This document shows, piece after piece, positions 48,935 to 61,212 of a DNA stretch of 64,000 nucleotides (within the stretch, counting starts at the first letter, position 1; every line of letters starts with the position of its first letter). The notes beneath the pieces are model-generated. The model did no database searches. It was not told the DNA's origin and saw only the letters and a program-made list of their open reading frames with translations. The DNA comes from Acorus gramineus (taxonomy: Eukaryota; Streptophyta; Magnoliopsida; Acorales; Acoraceae), in assembly GCA_030737835.1 (NCBI GenBank), contig CM060852.1, positions 5,695,813 to 5,759,812 on the forward strand. Direction: 5' to 3'. Made by a program: the position numbers and the translations under genes.

Positions 48935-50870
48935 ATAACATATATCTTTCTAAAGAAAATTATACACGTCACACGATGTTGTTTGTTAATTGTATTGAGT
49001 TATAATTAACTCCACTCGACACTATAGATATAACGTTGTGTTCATAATAAAATATTTACCTAGTCAAATTGGTTCAAATTAAGTCAGTGCCCATTCTATT
49101 GGTTGATTTATGATAGAAAACCGACTGCGTGGATATCTCACATGATACACACGCGAGACATTCTTGAAAGGAATTAACTCATCAATGACTTAAATCACTT
49201 CACGGAGGGCGCGTCTATCCCCACCAAGGGATTCCTTTAACCCACAATCGAAAAAAAAACATGGTATTTGGTTATTCCTACTGATCCGATCAGATCGATC
49301 AAATTTGATTTTCATTTAAGGTTTTAGACGATCGAACTTGGTCACCATTTTTAGTTTTAGGTGACTAAACTTGATTGAATAGGGCTCAGAACTATATGAC
49401 CCTTTCTGAGCCCTTTCGACCTAGAAAATCCAAAGAGTATACACGCCGTGGGATTAGGTTTCCAAAATAAAAATTTTGAACTTTATCATAAACTCTGTTC
49501 GACCAAGTTCGGTTATTCAAAACCTAAAATGACGATTAGCTTCAAAATTATCATTTTTAAATTGATTATCTATAAATTGATTTTATACAATGTTTGACAA
49601 TTGGCTTCAACCGAGATCTACCTAAGGGTGGGATGAGAGGATCATCTATGATCTATAGGACTCGTAAGAAAGATTATGTAAACAAATAACTTATTGAAAG
49701 TTAACTTATTCGTTTGGAGTTTATAATTATTCATCTAATAAAAATCAGATAGTAAATATCTACCTCACTTCAAAAAAAAAAAAAAAAAAGTAACTTATTG
49801 AAAGAAGTCAAGCAAAATGAGAGAGAATGACAATGACAATACTAGTAATATATCCTATTTTATAATTATGAACTTCACGTGAGATCAGTGGACAATGTAC
49901 CATATAATATAGTGTCATTAGCGTTGTTGCACACAATTTTTTTTTCGAGTCCCAATTCCAGTTCTTTATGTGTCGATAAAAAATCACCAGAACATATATT
50001 CACATTAACAACGTATATGTTTCGATATTTTTTATATATATTTTCTATAAATGCATCTATGCAATTTATTTGAGTATATGTTTCATTTTTTTATAAAAAC
50101 ATGTAATTCATTAGATGAGGTATACTATTTTTTAAAAATTTAAAATAATTGTAAACTGGAATTGGAAATGAAAAAAGGACTGGAAGTAACATTATCTACT
50201 GTATCATAGTGGGCTTTATTAAGGCTCCCGCTTCTTTGATTTGAGGGAAATAATTTATGGCCCCATTTTAAAAAGGATTTGGGCATTAGATTTCTTTTTT
50301 TTTTTTTTAATCTGGGTTTAAAATCAATTTTGTTCGAAGTTGTCTCTCTATTTTTATTTATTTATTTATTTATTTTAAAAATTTGCCCTCTCAAAATTTG
50401 ATCATTGATCATCCTTTATACAGAGGGAGTGCTAACTTGCTTTTTCAAAATTTAGTTCACATTTGTCTCTATGATAATTCTAGAAAAACTACTTCTTTTT
50501 ATCATTTTTTTTGTGTAAAAAGGTGTTTGTAGCAATAAGCTTTAATTTTCTTTCTTGTTTGGATACGGGTTTGAGAACTCAGCTTTTAACTAATAAAAAA
50601 AAAACATTCAAATTTATTTCTAAATTGGAATTTATAAGGAATGACAATGAGAAGAGTCAAGGAAGCTTGTCCAATTATTTTAGAGTTTTGAGGGGCTGGT
50701 TAGAAACTCGTATAGATGCGCTTTTGCTTTTAAAGAATCGAATAACGCAGATATGTTTTTGAATAAAAAAATGATTGATTAAAAATTGGTTTTAGATTTA
50801 GTACAATTAGTATGTTTTTGTAAAAGCAAAAAATATGAGTTTCTTGGTAATCGAGTTTTATTAAATTATT
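48935..50870. other. Intergenic sequence, no gene
   Basis: No supportable gene. It contains a poly-A run at 49773-49789 and scattered AT-rich repeats. Open frames at 49879-50073 and 50511-50762 lack recognisable content. Confidence 0.5.
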
Positions 50871-51615
50871 GGGAAAAATAGATATCTCCCTAGAAAGTTA
50901 GCTAAATTGATTTTAATTTTTATAAAATTTAAAAATTGCCACGTGTCCTTATGTTATTAGAAAATATCGTTTCAATCTCTATAGTCACCACGCCTAACCA
51001 GGTACATGGTTAATCCTAACTATACATTAAAAGTTACCAGAATGCCCTCATATTTTATTTTTGAAAAATAGATATAGCTCTCCAGAAACTTATAAAAATT
51101 AAAAAAAGTCCCTATAAAATCGATAAATCCCCTCAGGTCTCTATCTTATTAACCAATATTTATTTTAGTCCTTATTGTAACTGAAACTAATCAGATCTGT
51201 GATTAATTTTAACTATACAACATAAATTACTGTAATACCCTTTTAAAATTTACTTGATAAATTACTGCAATGCACTATTTTCTAATTTTAAGGGGATTTA
51301 CTAATTTTACATAGACATTTTCTTATTTTCATAAGTTTTTAGGAAGTTATATTAATTTTTTTTTACCATTAGTGAGTATAGGATAGAAGGAGAATTTTTA
51401 AGAAAATGTGGGGGCATTTTTGTCATCAAAAAGATTAAATAGAATTTTTTATATTTTACAGGTACTTATTTGAATGTATTTATTAGAACAATTTAATTCA
51501 GGAACTAAATCAATAAACCATATGTATTTTCTTAGGGCCTGTGGTGATTTTTCAATTTTAGAAAGACTAAAACCGATTTAGCTAAACTTCCAGGGAGTTA
51601 AATCAATTTTTCCAT
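50871..51615. mobile_element. Long-TIR element with a nested related arm
   Basis: The left end GGAAAAATAGATATCTCCCT-GAAAGTTAGCTAAATTGATT pairs with the complement of the right end (GGGAGTTAAATCAATTTTTCC at 51594-51614, with GATTTAGCTAAACTTCC before it). A second left-end-like arm, GAAAAATAGATATAGCTCTC, lies at 51063, so one element of the family may have inserted in or duplicated within another. No coding frame. Confidence 0.6.
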
Positions 51616-52850
51616 AAATTATTTTTTTCAAAAATCATACTTTTCAAGGCTATCCATGCAAAACCGATTTCAAGTAGGTATGTTGGAAACATAACAATAA
51701 CCAGTTAATGAAATATTAACGGATGAATTAGACTACAAGACACCAGTGCACAGCTTTAAAATTTTGCTAGGGATACTTTTTGCATACACTATTTTAAAAT
51801 TTTAATGCACATCAGTTTGGTAGCTTTGATTTAAAAGAAATTAATTTTTCCAATAAATTTAGTTTTGATAGATTATAATAACTTTTTGTCTTGTTTGTCC
51901 AAAAATTAATTTTTCACTCAGAACTTGTTGCCAATTATTGAGGGTAAATGTAGCGTTAGGCCAATTGAGGAGAGTCAATGTGAACACAACCCTGATTCAC
52001 TGAGATATGTTTAACCCACCCTTGAACAAATGTAATAGAATAGGTGAAAATAATACATTTTTAGAGGAGAATTAGAATCCTGATACTAACTTATTTTCAC
52101 ATATTTTGATATAATTATACCGATTTATTCCTTAAAAAAAAAAAAAACCCGATGATTTGGACTTATTCACCTCCTGTTCCACATCTATTAAGAATTTTAT
52201 ATGGATATTAATGTACACACCTCAAAATTTTATATCCTAAAATTTGATGTTTCACATTTGTTTTCGGCTCGATTTAGATGCGTTTGGGGAGATTCCGTGT
52301 TTAAAAAATTAAAACTTCTCAAACACGGATTCAAATGTATTTTTAATATTTAGCTTTTCGAATCATCATCTTTTATTTTTAGTTTAAAAAAAATCTTACG
52401 GTTAAAAAACTATAAACAACGTTTTTCAAAAGCTGAGTTTAAAATATAATATTTTAAAAATTCCAACGTTTTAACTTTACATTCAATAGCAGGCTTATAT
52501 AGCTTAATATCATGACTATTTTTATGAAAGAGACGTTTGAATGCATTACCTTTGAATGTAAAGGAAGATATTTAATAATAACCTTTATATGATTATCAAA
52601 ATCAAATAACGATCTCCCACCAGCTACGATTATTCCATGTTTGGCTAACAACACAGCCCTCTCCATGCTTTCGACTTTATTCCCCTCCATTAAAAACTTT
52701 TGATTTACTCTAATCAATTCAACATTACCATAAACAGATATTAATTTGCGATTACACTCCTTAAATTACGCTTCCTTTTTATTTACTTCTTCTAATATCA
52801 TTCAAAATAAAAAAAAGAGAGAGACTCCCAAACACGCCCACTAATATATC
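51616..52850. other. AT-rich sequence upstream of the RING gene
   Basis: No gene supported. About 52260-52450 has GATGCGTTTGG and two opposed CAAACACGG / CCGTGTTT words, typical of MITE ends. The 52454-52717 minus frame has no recognised domain. Confidence 0.45.
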
Positions 52851-53948
52851 TACAGAAGAATATAATCTAACGTATTCAATAATCAATCTCTATCGAGGAT
52901 TCTTTGGTTTCTCAGCAGCTTTTCTCTCTCTTCTTCTTCTTAAAGGTACTGTTTTTATTGACTTTGATACATGTTTAATATCTCCGACTCCGAGGAGTCT
53001 TGATCATATTAACAGTTTAAAAAAATATCGAAGTGGGTATTCGTTTTTGAGGATTTTTTTTGAATGGGTCGCTTGTTTTTGTAAGATATCCAAGTGGGTA
53101 TTTGTTTGAATGGGTTGGGTTTGTCTCTTCATGGGAAGGCTTGTGTCTTTGGTACAGTTTAGGAAGAAAAGAAGGGTTTTCGTATCTGGGTTTTATTTTG
53201 TATGCGGTTTTATTGGTTGGATTTTGGTGGGTTTTTCATATATTGCTGTTCTGTTGGTACTTTATCAATCTCTTTTAAATTCTTGACCAAAAAAACTCAT
53301 TTTTTTTTATATAAATATAATTAGTGTTGGCAGGAAGAATCTACATCGACAAGTTAAATTTTTCTTTCCTTTTTTGTTGACATGTTGTTGATTGTGATAT
53401 TGATTTTGCATTCAATTGGATTTTTTGTTTGATAGATTATTATAGTTTTTATGTTGGTTTGTTAAATAAGGATGGATGATTGACTGAATCATGATGCATA
53501 AAGCATGTATTTTTATGAAGTTTTTGTCCAAATGTTATTCAGATGAGGATCTTAATCCCATCTCTACCTTTTTCTTGGGGTTCTCATTTTCATAAATCAG
53601 TGGAATTTTATTAAGATTATTTGAATTGTTTAGCTTCTTAAGTAATTGATTTGTTGTTGGAGTTAAGATAAGGTAAACTTCAATTTTTTATGTTTTTCTA
53701 TTGCCAGATAAATATCGATACATTGTAGAGGGAGACTCAAAGGTGCAGCTATAAATTCACTCTGCTGATATTCTTAAGAGAGAGGAATCACACTTCCAGG
53801 TGACATCTACATCTGTGAGTGTAGCGTCCTCTCTCGTGATTGTTTTGATTTCACACCAGGGAGTGGAGACGGGGTTTTTCTTTAGAATACTCAAGTATGA
53901 ACAATTGAAGGACCAACTGATACTGAACAAATATAAGGTGCTGGCATT
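52850..53948 (+). other. Probable 5' untranslated exons of the RING gene
   Basis: A CT-rich leader at about 52912-52945 ends at a donor-like AAAG/GTACTG (52946). A possible second noncoding exon is bounded by TTGCCAG/ATAAAT (53706) and TTCCAG/GTGACA (53799). A further acceptor CACACCAG lies at about 53858, before the coding exon. These joins are inferred from splice-like motifs only. Confidence 0.4.
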
Positions 53949-56900
53949 ATGGGTTCTGTTTGTGGTTGTTTGCGGGCAGATGATTTTGATGAACAATCGC
54001 TGAGGAATAATCTGGTATACAGACACTGTATCTGCTTTAGATGCTTCATCCAGCCATTCTGCATAGCGGTGAGTCTTGGATATGGTGGTTATTTTTCTAA
54101 TTTGTCAATTAAAATTTTGAATGTATCAGATATGAGTGTTTTGAGTTTGGAGTAATATTGAAAGAACAAGGCAATATATTTATAATAGTGCTTAGATTGA
54201 GAAGCGAAGTCCACTCCATGTGATGTATGTATCAAGCTATGCTTTGAAATTGTGAGAAGTATGACTCTCTAGGTCAATTTTCCCCATGAGGGAAGTCTTA
54301 CACTAGTACATGACTAATGAGGTATTAAATCACTATTTATGATGATATTCCTTGCCACATGGAGATTATATGGTGTTCTTCTGCTTGATTGCACCACAAT
54401 AAATGTTTTTTGTTGGTTAATTATCCAAAGTTATCCGAAAAAGATAATTAGCTATAACTATAATTTGGATTTCCATATTGACCTTGTTTGGTTTGCATGT
54501 GCTGGACCTCGAAAGTTTTTGTAGACCCACACTACAATTTAGTGTCCTATTTTTTTGTTACTCAACAATCATAGCAGAAATATTAAGTGGTATCATCAGT
54601 ACGAACTGTGTTGCAATACTCAACTATGTCATATGCCCGTTCCATCCCGCTTTAGTGCGGTGGTAAAGGACACCCTCGTTCATTCGGGGATGCTGGGATT
54701 GACCCGTCACCAGCAACAGGGAAGAAAAGAAAAGGTCTTCAGCCCTATGGGCCGTGTTTTCATGGGCTTTAGCCCATTGTGTTCTTAGGATCTTGTTGGT
54801 CCATGTTTGCCTCAGTAGTAGTTTGTTGTGGTTGTAATTGGTTCTTTCGCCCTATTCAGAGCCTTTTGTACCAAAAAAACAAACAATGTCATATGCCTGA
54901 ACCACTGATGAAGCCTCAGAATAAATATTATAAACTTTTAGTGAAGATCAAAGAGCACTTGATTATGCTGGAAATAAGTTGTATAATACTTTTCTTTGAT
55001 TTGACAAGGTTTTGAGCTTTATTTATTTCCTTATTTTTCTTACCTCTCTGCAGTACATTTCATTGTCCCACAGAGGGGAAGAGCAAGCAGATTCTTCCTC
55101 CCTTCCGGGGACAACCTCAATTGCATCTCCAATGCAAGCTTCAAATTCATCTGAAAGTTCACTAGACACATATCGTTCTCCTCCAATGCCTCTGCCATAT
55201 GATGCTGATCCTCGTCATTGCTCATTATTATGTGATGGAATGTGCGAGAAGGCCTCAAGTCATACTCATGATGAGTCTGAGCCTCGTAGAAGAAATAATG
55301 ATTCTGGACTACAAACTACAGGAAATGTAAGCAAATTAAATGGGTCTGATTATGGTGGATCAAAGGTATGTCATCCAGAGTCATCGCTAAAGCGCCTTCC
55401 AGTAGGAGTGGCAAGTGACATCGCTTACATAATTTCTTCCTCTGAAGATGAAGATGTTTGTCCAACATGTCTTGAAGGTAAATCTTTTTTCCCCTTTCTT
55501 TTTTGCTTCCTTTTTATGATTTCTTTCTATACTTGTTGTAAACAAGTATGTTAATCGGCAGGCTGCTAAGTGATTCAGACATGAAATATGTGCACAGATG
55601 CACTTACTAGAGGTTCATTTTAAGTTTGTTATCTAATTAGAAGAATATTGATCTGTGGTAACTAGTGGAGAATATAGAAAATAATAAGATGTTGAGAGTG
55701 GTTTTTTCCTATTTGTACTTATTAGACCATCAATGCCAAATTATTTCTTGTATGTGTGAACTGTGAAGTGTGTGTGGGATTATGAATACATATATTATCA
55801 ATTGTTCTAAAATCCCTTCGAGGCCCTGATTAATCCCCCCGCCTAGGGCTAGGCGGGCCCAACCTACAGCGCTTATCCCTAGCCGCCTTTATGATTAATC
55901 CCTAGTTTCCCTAGTTAACTAATAAGCTATTAAGTTACCTTATATATTATATATTAATTAATTTTTGTATGCTGTTTGTAATATGTTTATATTATCAATT
56001 TTGTTTTGATGTTAATTTGTTAATATTTTGTAGTTAAAATTTATCACATATATAGTGTGTATATGTATTATATTTATTATTTAAAAAAGTGATTGATTAA
56101 TCCCCAAATAATCCCCATCTCACCAATTAATCACTAGTAGGACACCAACCGCCCGACTAACACCTAGCACTTTTTACAACATTGATTTTACTCTTGATTA
56201 TGCACATAATTTATCTTTGTTTAATTATTAGTTCCCACATTTACCTGTGGATGGTTTAACTCAATGCTACATCTATGAGGAGGTAATCTTATTAATTATA
56301 GGCCTTTGAAATTCAATGTATGGTGCTTTGGCAAAGATCTGTTTTCCATTGTATGGAGCGCATATGCGTGTAGTTTATCTGGAGTCAATGTATGGTGTTG
56401 TCATCAATCTCTATACAACTTTTGCATCAATAAGTGGGAGAGGATTTTTCTTTTTCTTTCTTGGTTAACTACATAGTTTTTGTTTTTTGGAATCTCAGAC
56501 ATAAACAAGTTCTTCCATGGGAACTTAAACAAGAAAACATTAGGGGTTGCCCCAAGATGCGTGCTAAATAAGGTGCTTTCTTTTCAAGGCTTGTATTTAT
56601 ACCCAATGCCCTCTGTATGCATGGTGAAGGTCAAAGATTTAAGAAGAATTTCATGTGGATATTGGCAGATTTGCACTGCATTGGCTAAGAGTAAATGATG
56701 AATATATATATGTTTGTTCATACTTTCCATGTGCTCTACCCATCCAGTACCACATTTGATGCTGAAATTAGATTGTCCAACTCATTTATGATCGACTTTT
56801 CTTATATGTTTTGAAATTCCAAAAATCTTGCAAGCTGCCCTTTTTTTAAAATTGATCTGGTCGCAATGACATGCAAGCTTTTAGCTGGAGGTGTTTTGGG

Positions 56901-59900
56901 GGGGGGGGGGGGGATGATCTTCGTTAACTCCCCCTCTCTCTCCCCCTTACCAACATCTCACTCTCTCACCCTCACCCTTTTTTTGATGAACATGGTAGGC
57001 ATCCTACACTCCTACCTCAATTTCATTAAGAAATGGAAGAATTTGTCCAAAGCATACAAAGGAAATGAAAGAGTCCCGCTGGGATGAGATTTGTAGAAGA
57101 GATGTCTACTAATACACACCCCGAACCTCACAAAACAAACCTACCCCTCAATAACAAGATTATGCCTCAAGGACAACACATTCCTAGCTCCCGCACAAAA
57201 TCTACCCGAGTCTTGGATGAGCCACTTCACCGTCTCCCAAACATTCTCAACATAGGCCTTCTCCCTCGGAAAAAGTAAGTGGTTTCGGGTGGTCCATAAT
57301 GCCCAAGCTGCCGCTGAGAACAACAATTGTAAAATCTTCTCCTTCGTGCTCTAGTCCCCCCTCTTCTTCATCTTCTTCTTCGTCTCCCACATTCCTTCCA
57401 ATTATAATATTTTATCCTCCAAACTCATCCCATCTTTGAGCATGCTCCAAATCTGCCTTGCCATTGGGCACTGAACTAATAGGTGAACCGTTGTTTTGTT
57501 GGCACCATTGCACAAAGAACATGAAAGATCCTCCTGGTGGGCCCACTTTGCTTTGTAAGTCTTCGCGAGGAGCCTGTCTTGGTACGTCATCCACAAAAAT
57601 GCTTTGGCCTTAAGAGGGATTCGCGAACCCCACTCCTGAGACTTCTGTGTAATAATCTCTAGCCTGGGCCAGTTTCTCCTCCACCTGTCATAGTGACTCC
57701 ACAGTGAGAAACCGACCCTGGTCTAAGGCCACACCATCCCTCTCCACTCTTTTTTAGGGTTAGGAGAAAGGTGGGCGAGTGACACGTGCTTGGTACTTGA
57801 CAATGTAAAGTAACCTGTCAAATGGCAGTATGGTTACATACAGCACGGATTAGTTATATGTCAATACTGGCATGTCATTTGATTCATAATTTCTCAATTG
57901 ATATATCATTTGATTTTTTTGATATATCATCTGATATAGCAATTGGCCTAGTAAAAAATTATGTTCGCAGGATTAAATGGGGATTATGTGACTAGACAAT
58001 GGTTATACTACCTAGCTAATTAATCCCTAGGTGGTCACTGACTGTCTGACTCTAGCGCTTTTTACAACATTGAAAAATTCTAGCTCAAGACAAGCTATTA
58101 GCCTCAAACTGCAGCAAAAAAAAGGAAAAAAAAATTCATATCCAAGATGTTCTACAAAATAACTCCTCTTATGCCTAGCCATACTTCAAGAGTATCAATA
58201 CATTCTCGAAAGTTAATCTAGGTTCTTGTACAAACCCCTTGCCTGGTTTTTAAAGTAATATTTTTGGACGGGCATTCGCCTATCTATCGTCTAATATCAA
58301 ATTTGTAGTGGACTACTGTACTACAACCGACATGATTCAGAAAACACTGAATTTGTTTTTTTTTTTTTTTGGTGGGTGAAGACGGGTTCGAACCTGCGAC
58401 CTCTCTTATGGGAGGGTGCATCTCGACCACTCCGCTAGGGGGGTCTACTGCAACACTGAATTTGTTAACATCCTAATATTACTCACAATGTTGTCATAAA
58501 ATTGAAAGTAGAGATAAATGTTCCAAAAATATTTTTTAAGATTCAGCTACAAGATTGGGTTAAACAATTTTAACAATCCATGTAGGCATTATAATTTTCT
58601 CTTTAAATTACCAAATACCAAATCCAAAGAATTCTAGTAATCTCTTGCTTATTGCCTGATACCTCATCAATTCAACAAAATGAGCTTTTAGAAGAATTAC
58701 TTTGGAGGATGTTTTGTTGTCAATAATAAAAAATGTTTTCCAGCTTGGATTTTGTACATGATTAGTGTGCGTGCCTCTTGTGTTTCCATGTGAGCATGTG
58801 ACATTTCTGAAATTAGTGTATTACACATGAAAATTTAATTTCTCAACAACACTGATGGTACATAGGATCGGCATATTTGCTTACTCGTTTTCTTGACATT
58901 TTGCAGAATATACCCTTGAAAATCCAAAAATTGTTGCTCAGTGCTCTCACCATTTTCACCTTGGTTGTATATACGAGTGGATGGAGAGAAGTGAAACCTG
59001 TCCAGTTTGTGGCAAGGTGCATTATTTTATTTCCTTTCTCATACATTGTATGCAACTATGTAATGCATTCTTTGTATCCTACCTAGTGTTCTTCTTTTCT
59101 TAACATGGACCAGGTTAAAATATGTTTTATTCAGATTTTATAAGACTAAACATTGATGAATTCTAAGTAGATTAGGATAGTTGAAAGAACATTTGAAAGA
59201 TGCTCCTTCATGGCGACATTCCACAAAGGCTAATCACAATGAGAGTATTGTTTTTGACCAGCTGTATTCATATAATAATTTCATAATTGCTTTCACTGAT
59301 GACAGATATGATCCTTTCTAACTTATATCAGGCAAAGTTAAGTGGACACAAAGATGTTCACAGACAAATGAGTCTTCATTTTTTAGGAAGCTGGTGAGAT
59401 GATATGTCTGAGAATTGGAGATGGCTACATGGCCTGTGTAACCTGAAGAATTTGTTGATCATACCACATAGTTTGATATGAACTAGAAAATTTAGTAAAC
59501 TTTAAATCTACTGTGTTTCAAAATGAAGGGAGAGAGACTTAATGACAATCATAAATATTAATATACAGCAAAGACTTGCATAGATTATTTGCTGAAGTTA
59601 TATCACATTTAACATTATGCCCACCATATTATGTGCAAAGGTGCATAGAAAGGGTTCAAATGCTCTGTTTTCCAAACCTATACATGTATTGGGTATTCTA
59701 TCAATATAGATTGCTCTTAGCAGGCAATCTTCTTCTGATCAATTTTAATTTACGTTAGGGACATGGAGAAGATTTAAAGTAGGGAAGAGTATCTGAAAAT
59801 AGAAATGAATAAACTGAAATTTTTGGTGTACACAATGCCAAGAAAATTTAGGTACTGGCAAAGTTGCATTGTGTAGGATCAAATAGTCCCATTTTGATTT

Positions 59901-61212
59901 CCTGGCCCCTAAGCAAGACCATATCTTGTCTGTATAATACTTAAAAATACATGAGAAAATGATGAATATGAAAATATTATTTTCATAAATACCAGTTGAT
60001 TTGAACTAAAATGCATAAGGTGCCTATGTAATGTTATGAGTCCAAAATTTATGGGACAGTGATATTGATATCCTCTATTTTCTAAAGAAAAATGTTTCAC
60101 TAACTCATTTCTACAATCACTTTTGCAGTTCGAACATATTTTGGTTTTTTTTTGAAGTATATACTTGTCTAATAAAGTACGTATTTTCACAAAAAAAGAT
60201 TGAAGCACATACTCGAATAAATTGAATGCATGCCTTTTACATTTGTTCTTAATAGAGTATATACTTACGTAGTAGAGTGCATACTTTATTAGAGATTTCA
60301 TATACCGAGTTAAGAGTGGAGGGAGAATGACTGCAATAATGATGTGTATCCACACCATCCTTTCTAAAAGCACGATGTTCAGATATACATCATTTGACAG
60401 GTACTCTTGGGTGGCATGTAGAATAAAAGCTTAATAATCACATTAGTAGCTAGTTTTTACCGGTCTTGCTTTTCTCTGTCTGAATTTTTTTTTCTTAGTT
60501 CAACTTGTTCCATTCAATATCATAGACTTCTCGGAGGGGCTCATTCATTATGTAATCTTATATGTTGCACACTTGAAATCTATGGGCTTTTGCATGGCTA
60601 TGTATTCTTTAATGTTGGAAAGATGCTACCCACATATGATCTTCCTTCTTGTTGCATGTCTTGTAATGCATGTTTAGTTTATGTTCCCTGGAATAGTTTT
60701 TATTGTAACATTTTTTTTTGTGGACCTCTGAAGGAATTTTACACTTTTTTTCAACTTCATGAATCATATCAATGCTAAATATTTTAAATAAATGAAGGTA
60801 CAAAGTAGGATGCTGATGCACTCGGTCATTCTTGTAGTCCCCACTTCCCCCTAATCTAGTATATACAATATTAGGCTAAAATATACTGGATTAAGAAACT
60901 GCAAAAAGGTACGCATTCAATTCATTTGAGTGTGTGTGTGTGTGTATTGTAATGACGTGTATTCATTAGACAACTGAATACCTTCAAAAAAATGTGAATA
61001 TAGGATATAGGTTGAATGACATTTCCCTACAAAATATCATTTACTACAATCACCAGCATGTTTTACTGTTTGGGAATCCCTCATATGGATATTTAATGAG
61101 CCCTGCAATATTAAGAACTCTTCAATGCACCTACATAAGATTGTTATTAACTCATTATTATTATTATCATCATTTTTTTTTGCAGATGATGTTGTTCGAT
61201 GAAACAATATGA
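53949..61212 (+). CDS. RING-H2 E3 ubiquitin ligase, four coding exons
   Basis: Exons 53949-54068, 55054-55477, 58907-59016 and 61186-61212 join in frame to 226 aa. It resembles a conserved plant RING family (At3g02290-type). The start MGSVCGCLRADDF has Gly2 and nearby Cys, suggesting possible N-myristoylation and S-acylation; a Cys cluster (CICFRCF) follows at about 27-33. The middle (41-170) is Ser-rich and unstructured, with PLPYDADPRH conserved. An acidic SSSEDEDVCPTC leads into the RING: C176, C179, then C-S-H-H-F-H, a Cys three residues on, and CPVC, a C3H2C3 pattern split by intron 3. It ends MMLFDETI. The RING would recruit an E2 to ubiquitinate unknown targets. Introns of 1.0, 3.4 and 2.2 kb carry many insertions. 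Confidence 0.92.
54638..54885 (+). mobile_element. SINE, 248 bp, with 12-bp target duplication
   Basis: The 5' part is tRNA-like: A-box-like TTAGTGCGGTGGTAAAGG at 54651 and B-box-like GGGATTGACCC at 54697. A tRNA-unrelated body follows, ending TTTTGTACC and a short A-rich tail (54873-54883). The sequence ATGTCATATGCC flanks it exactly at 54626-54637 and 54886-54897. It sits in RING intron 1, sense to the gene. Confidence 0.85.
55799..56184. mobile_element. Small TIR element in RING intron 2
   Basis: The left end TCAATTGTTCTAAAA and the complement of the right end TCAATGTTGTAAAA are similar. Subterminal words GCCTAGGGCTAGGCGGG and CCGCCCGACTAACACCTAGC are inverted relatives. A partial second copy at about 57957-58075 shares GGATTA, TAATCCC, GACTCTAGCGCTTTTTACAACATTG. 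No coding frame. Confidence 0.55.
56898..56913 (+). repeat. G16 homopolymer
   Basis: Sixteen consecutive G in RING intron 2, just outside the LINE remnant. Such a run is unstable and hard to sequence, so its length may be inexact. Confidence 0.85.
56985..57755 (-). mobile_element. L1-like LINE 3' remnant in RING intron 2
   Basis: Minus-strand frames at 57402-57596 and 57141-57326 read TYKAKWAHQ, then CSLC, VHLLVQCPMARQIW, WALWTTRNHLLF and YVENVWETVKWLIQDSGRFC. These are the zf-RVT domain and C-terminus of a non-LTR reverse transcriptase, broken by frameshifts. The 3' end reads GATGCCTACCATGTTCATC and then A7, the signature shared with the other LINE copies here. It is inserted antisense to the RING gene. 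No flanking duplication was found. Confidence 0.75.
58358..58451 (-). mobile_element. Minimal tRNA-only SINE with perfect 15-bp target duplication
   Basis: On the minus strand it reads, in order, a short leader, A box TAGCGGAGTGG, 35 bases, B box GGTTCGAACCC, then GTCTTCACCCACC and a poly-A (T15 on the plus strand, 58356-58370). The 15-bp sequence AACACTGAATTTGTT flanks it at 58343-58357 and 58452-58466 with no mismatch. The body is only about 80 bp with no tRNA-unrelated region. The acceptor ends do not pair, so it is not a functional tRNA gene. It lies in RING intron 2, antisense to the gene. Confidence 0.88.
60110..60330. mobile_element. MITE-like element in RING intron 3
   Basis: It carries AGTATATACTTGTCTAATAAAGTACG and the opposing CGTAGTAGAGTGCATACTTTATTAG in pieces, plus AATAAATTGAATGCATGCC at 60213. 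The last motif is shared with elements at about 40417, 44632 and, inverted, 60912. Confidence 0.45.
60840..60930. mobile_element. MITE fragment in RING intron 3
   Basis: It contains CTAGTATATACAATATTAGG, AACTGCAAAAAGG and CATTCAATTCATTTGAG, related to 40400-40530. A (GT) run follows at 60931-60943. Confidence 0.45.

Noticed and set aside
59909-60373. 154-aa minus frame in RING intron 3
   Set aside because: AT-rich, lies across MITE-like repeats, and has no recognised domain.
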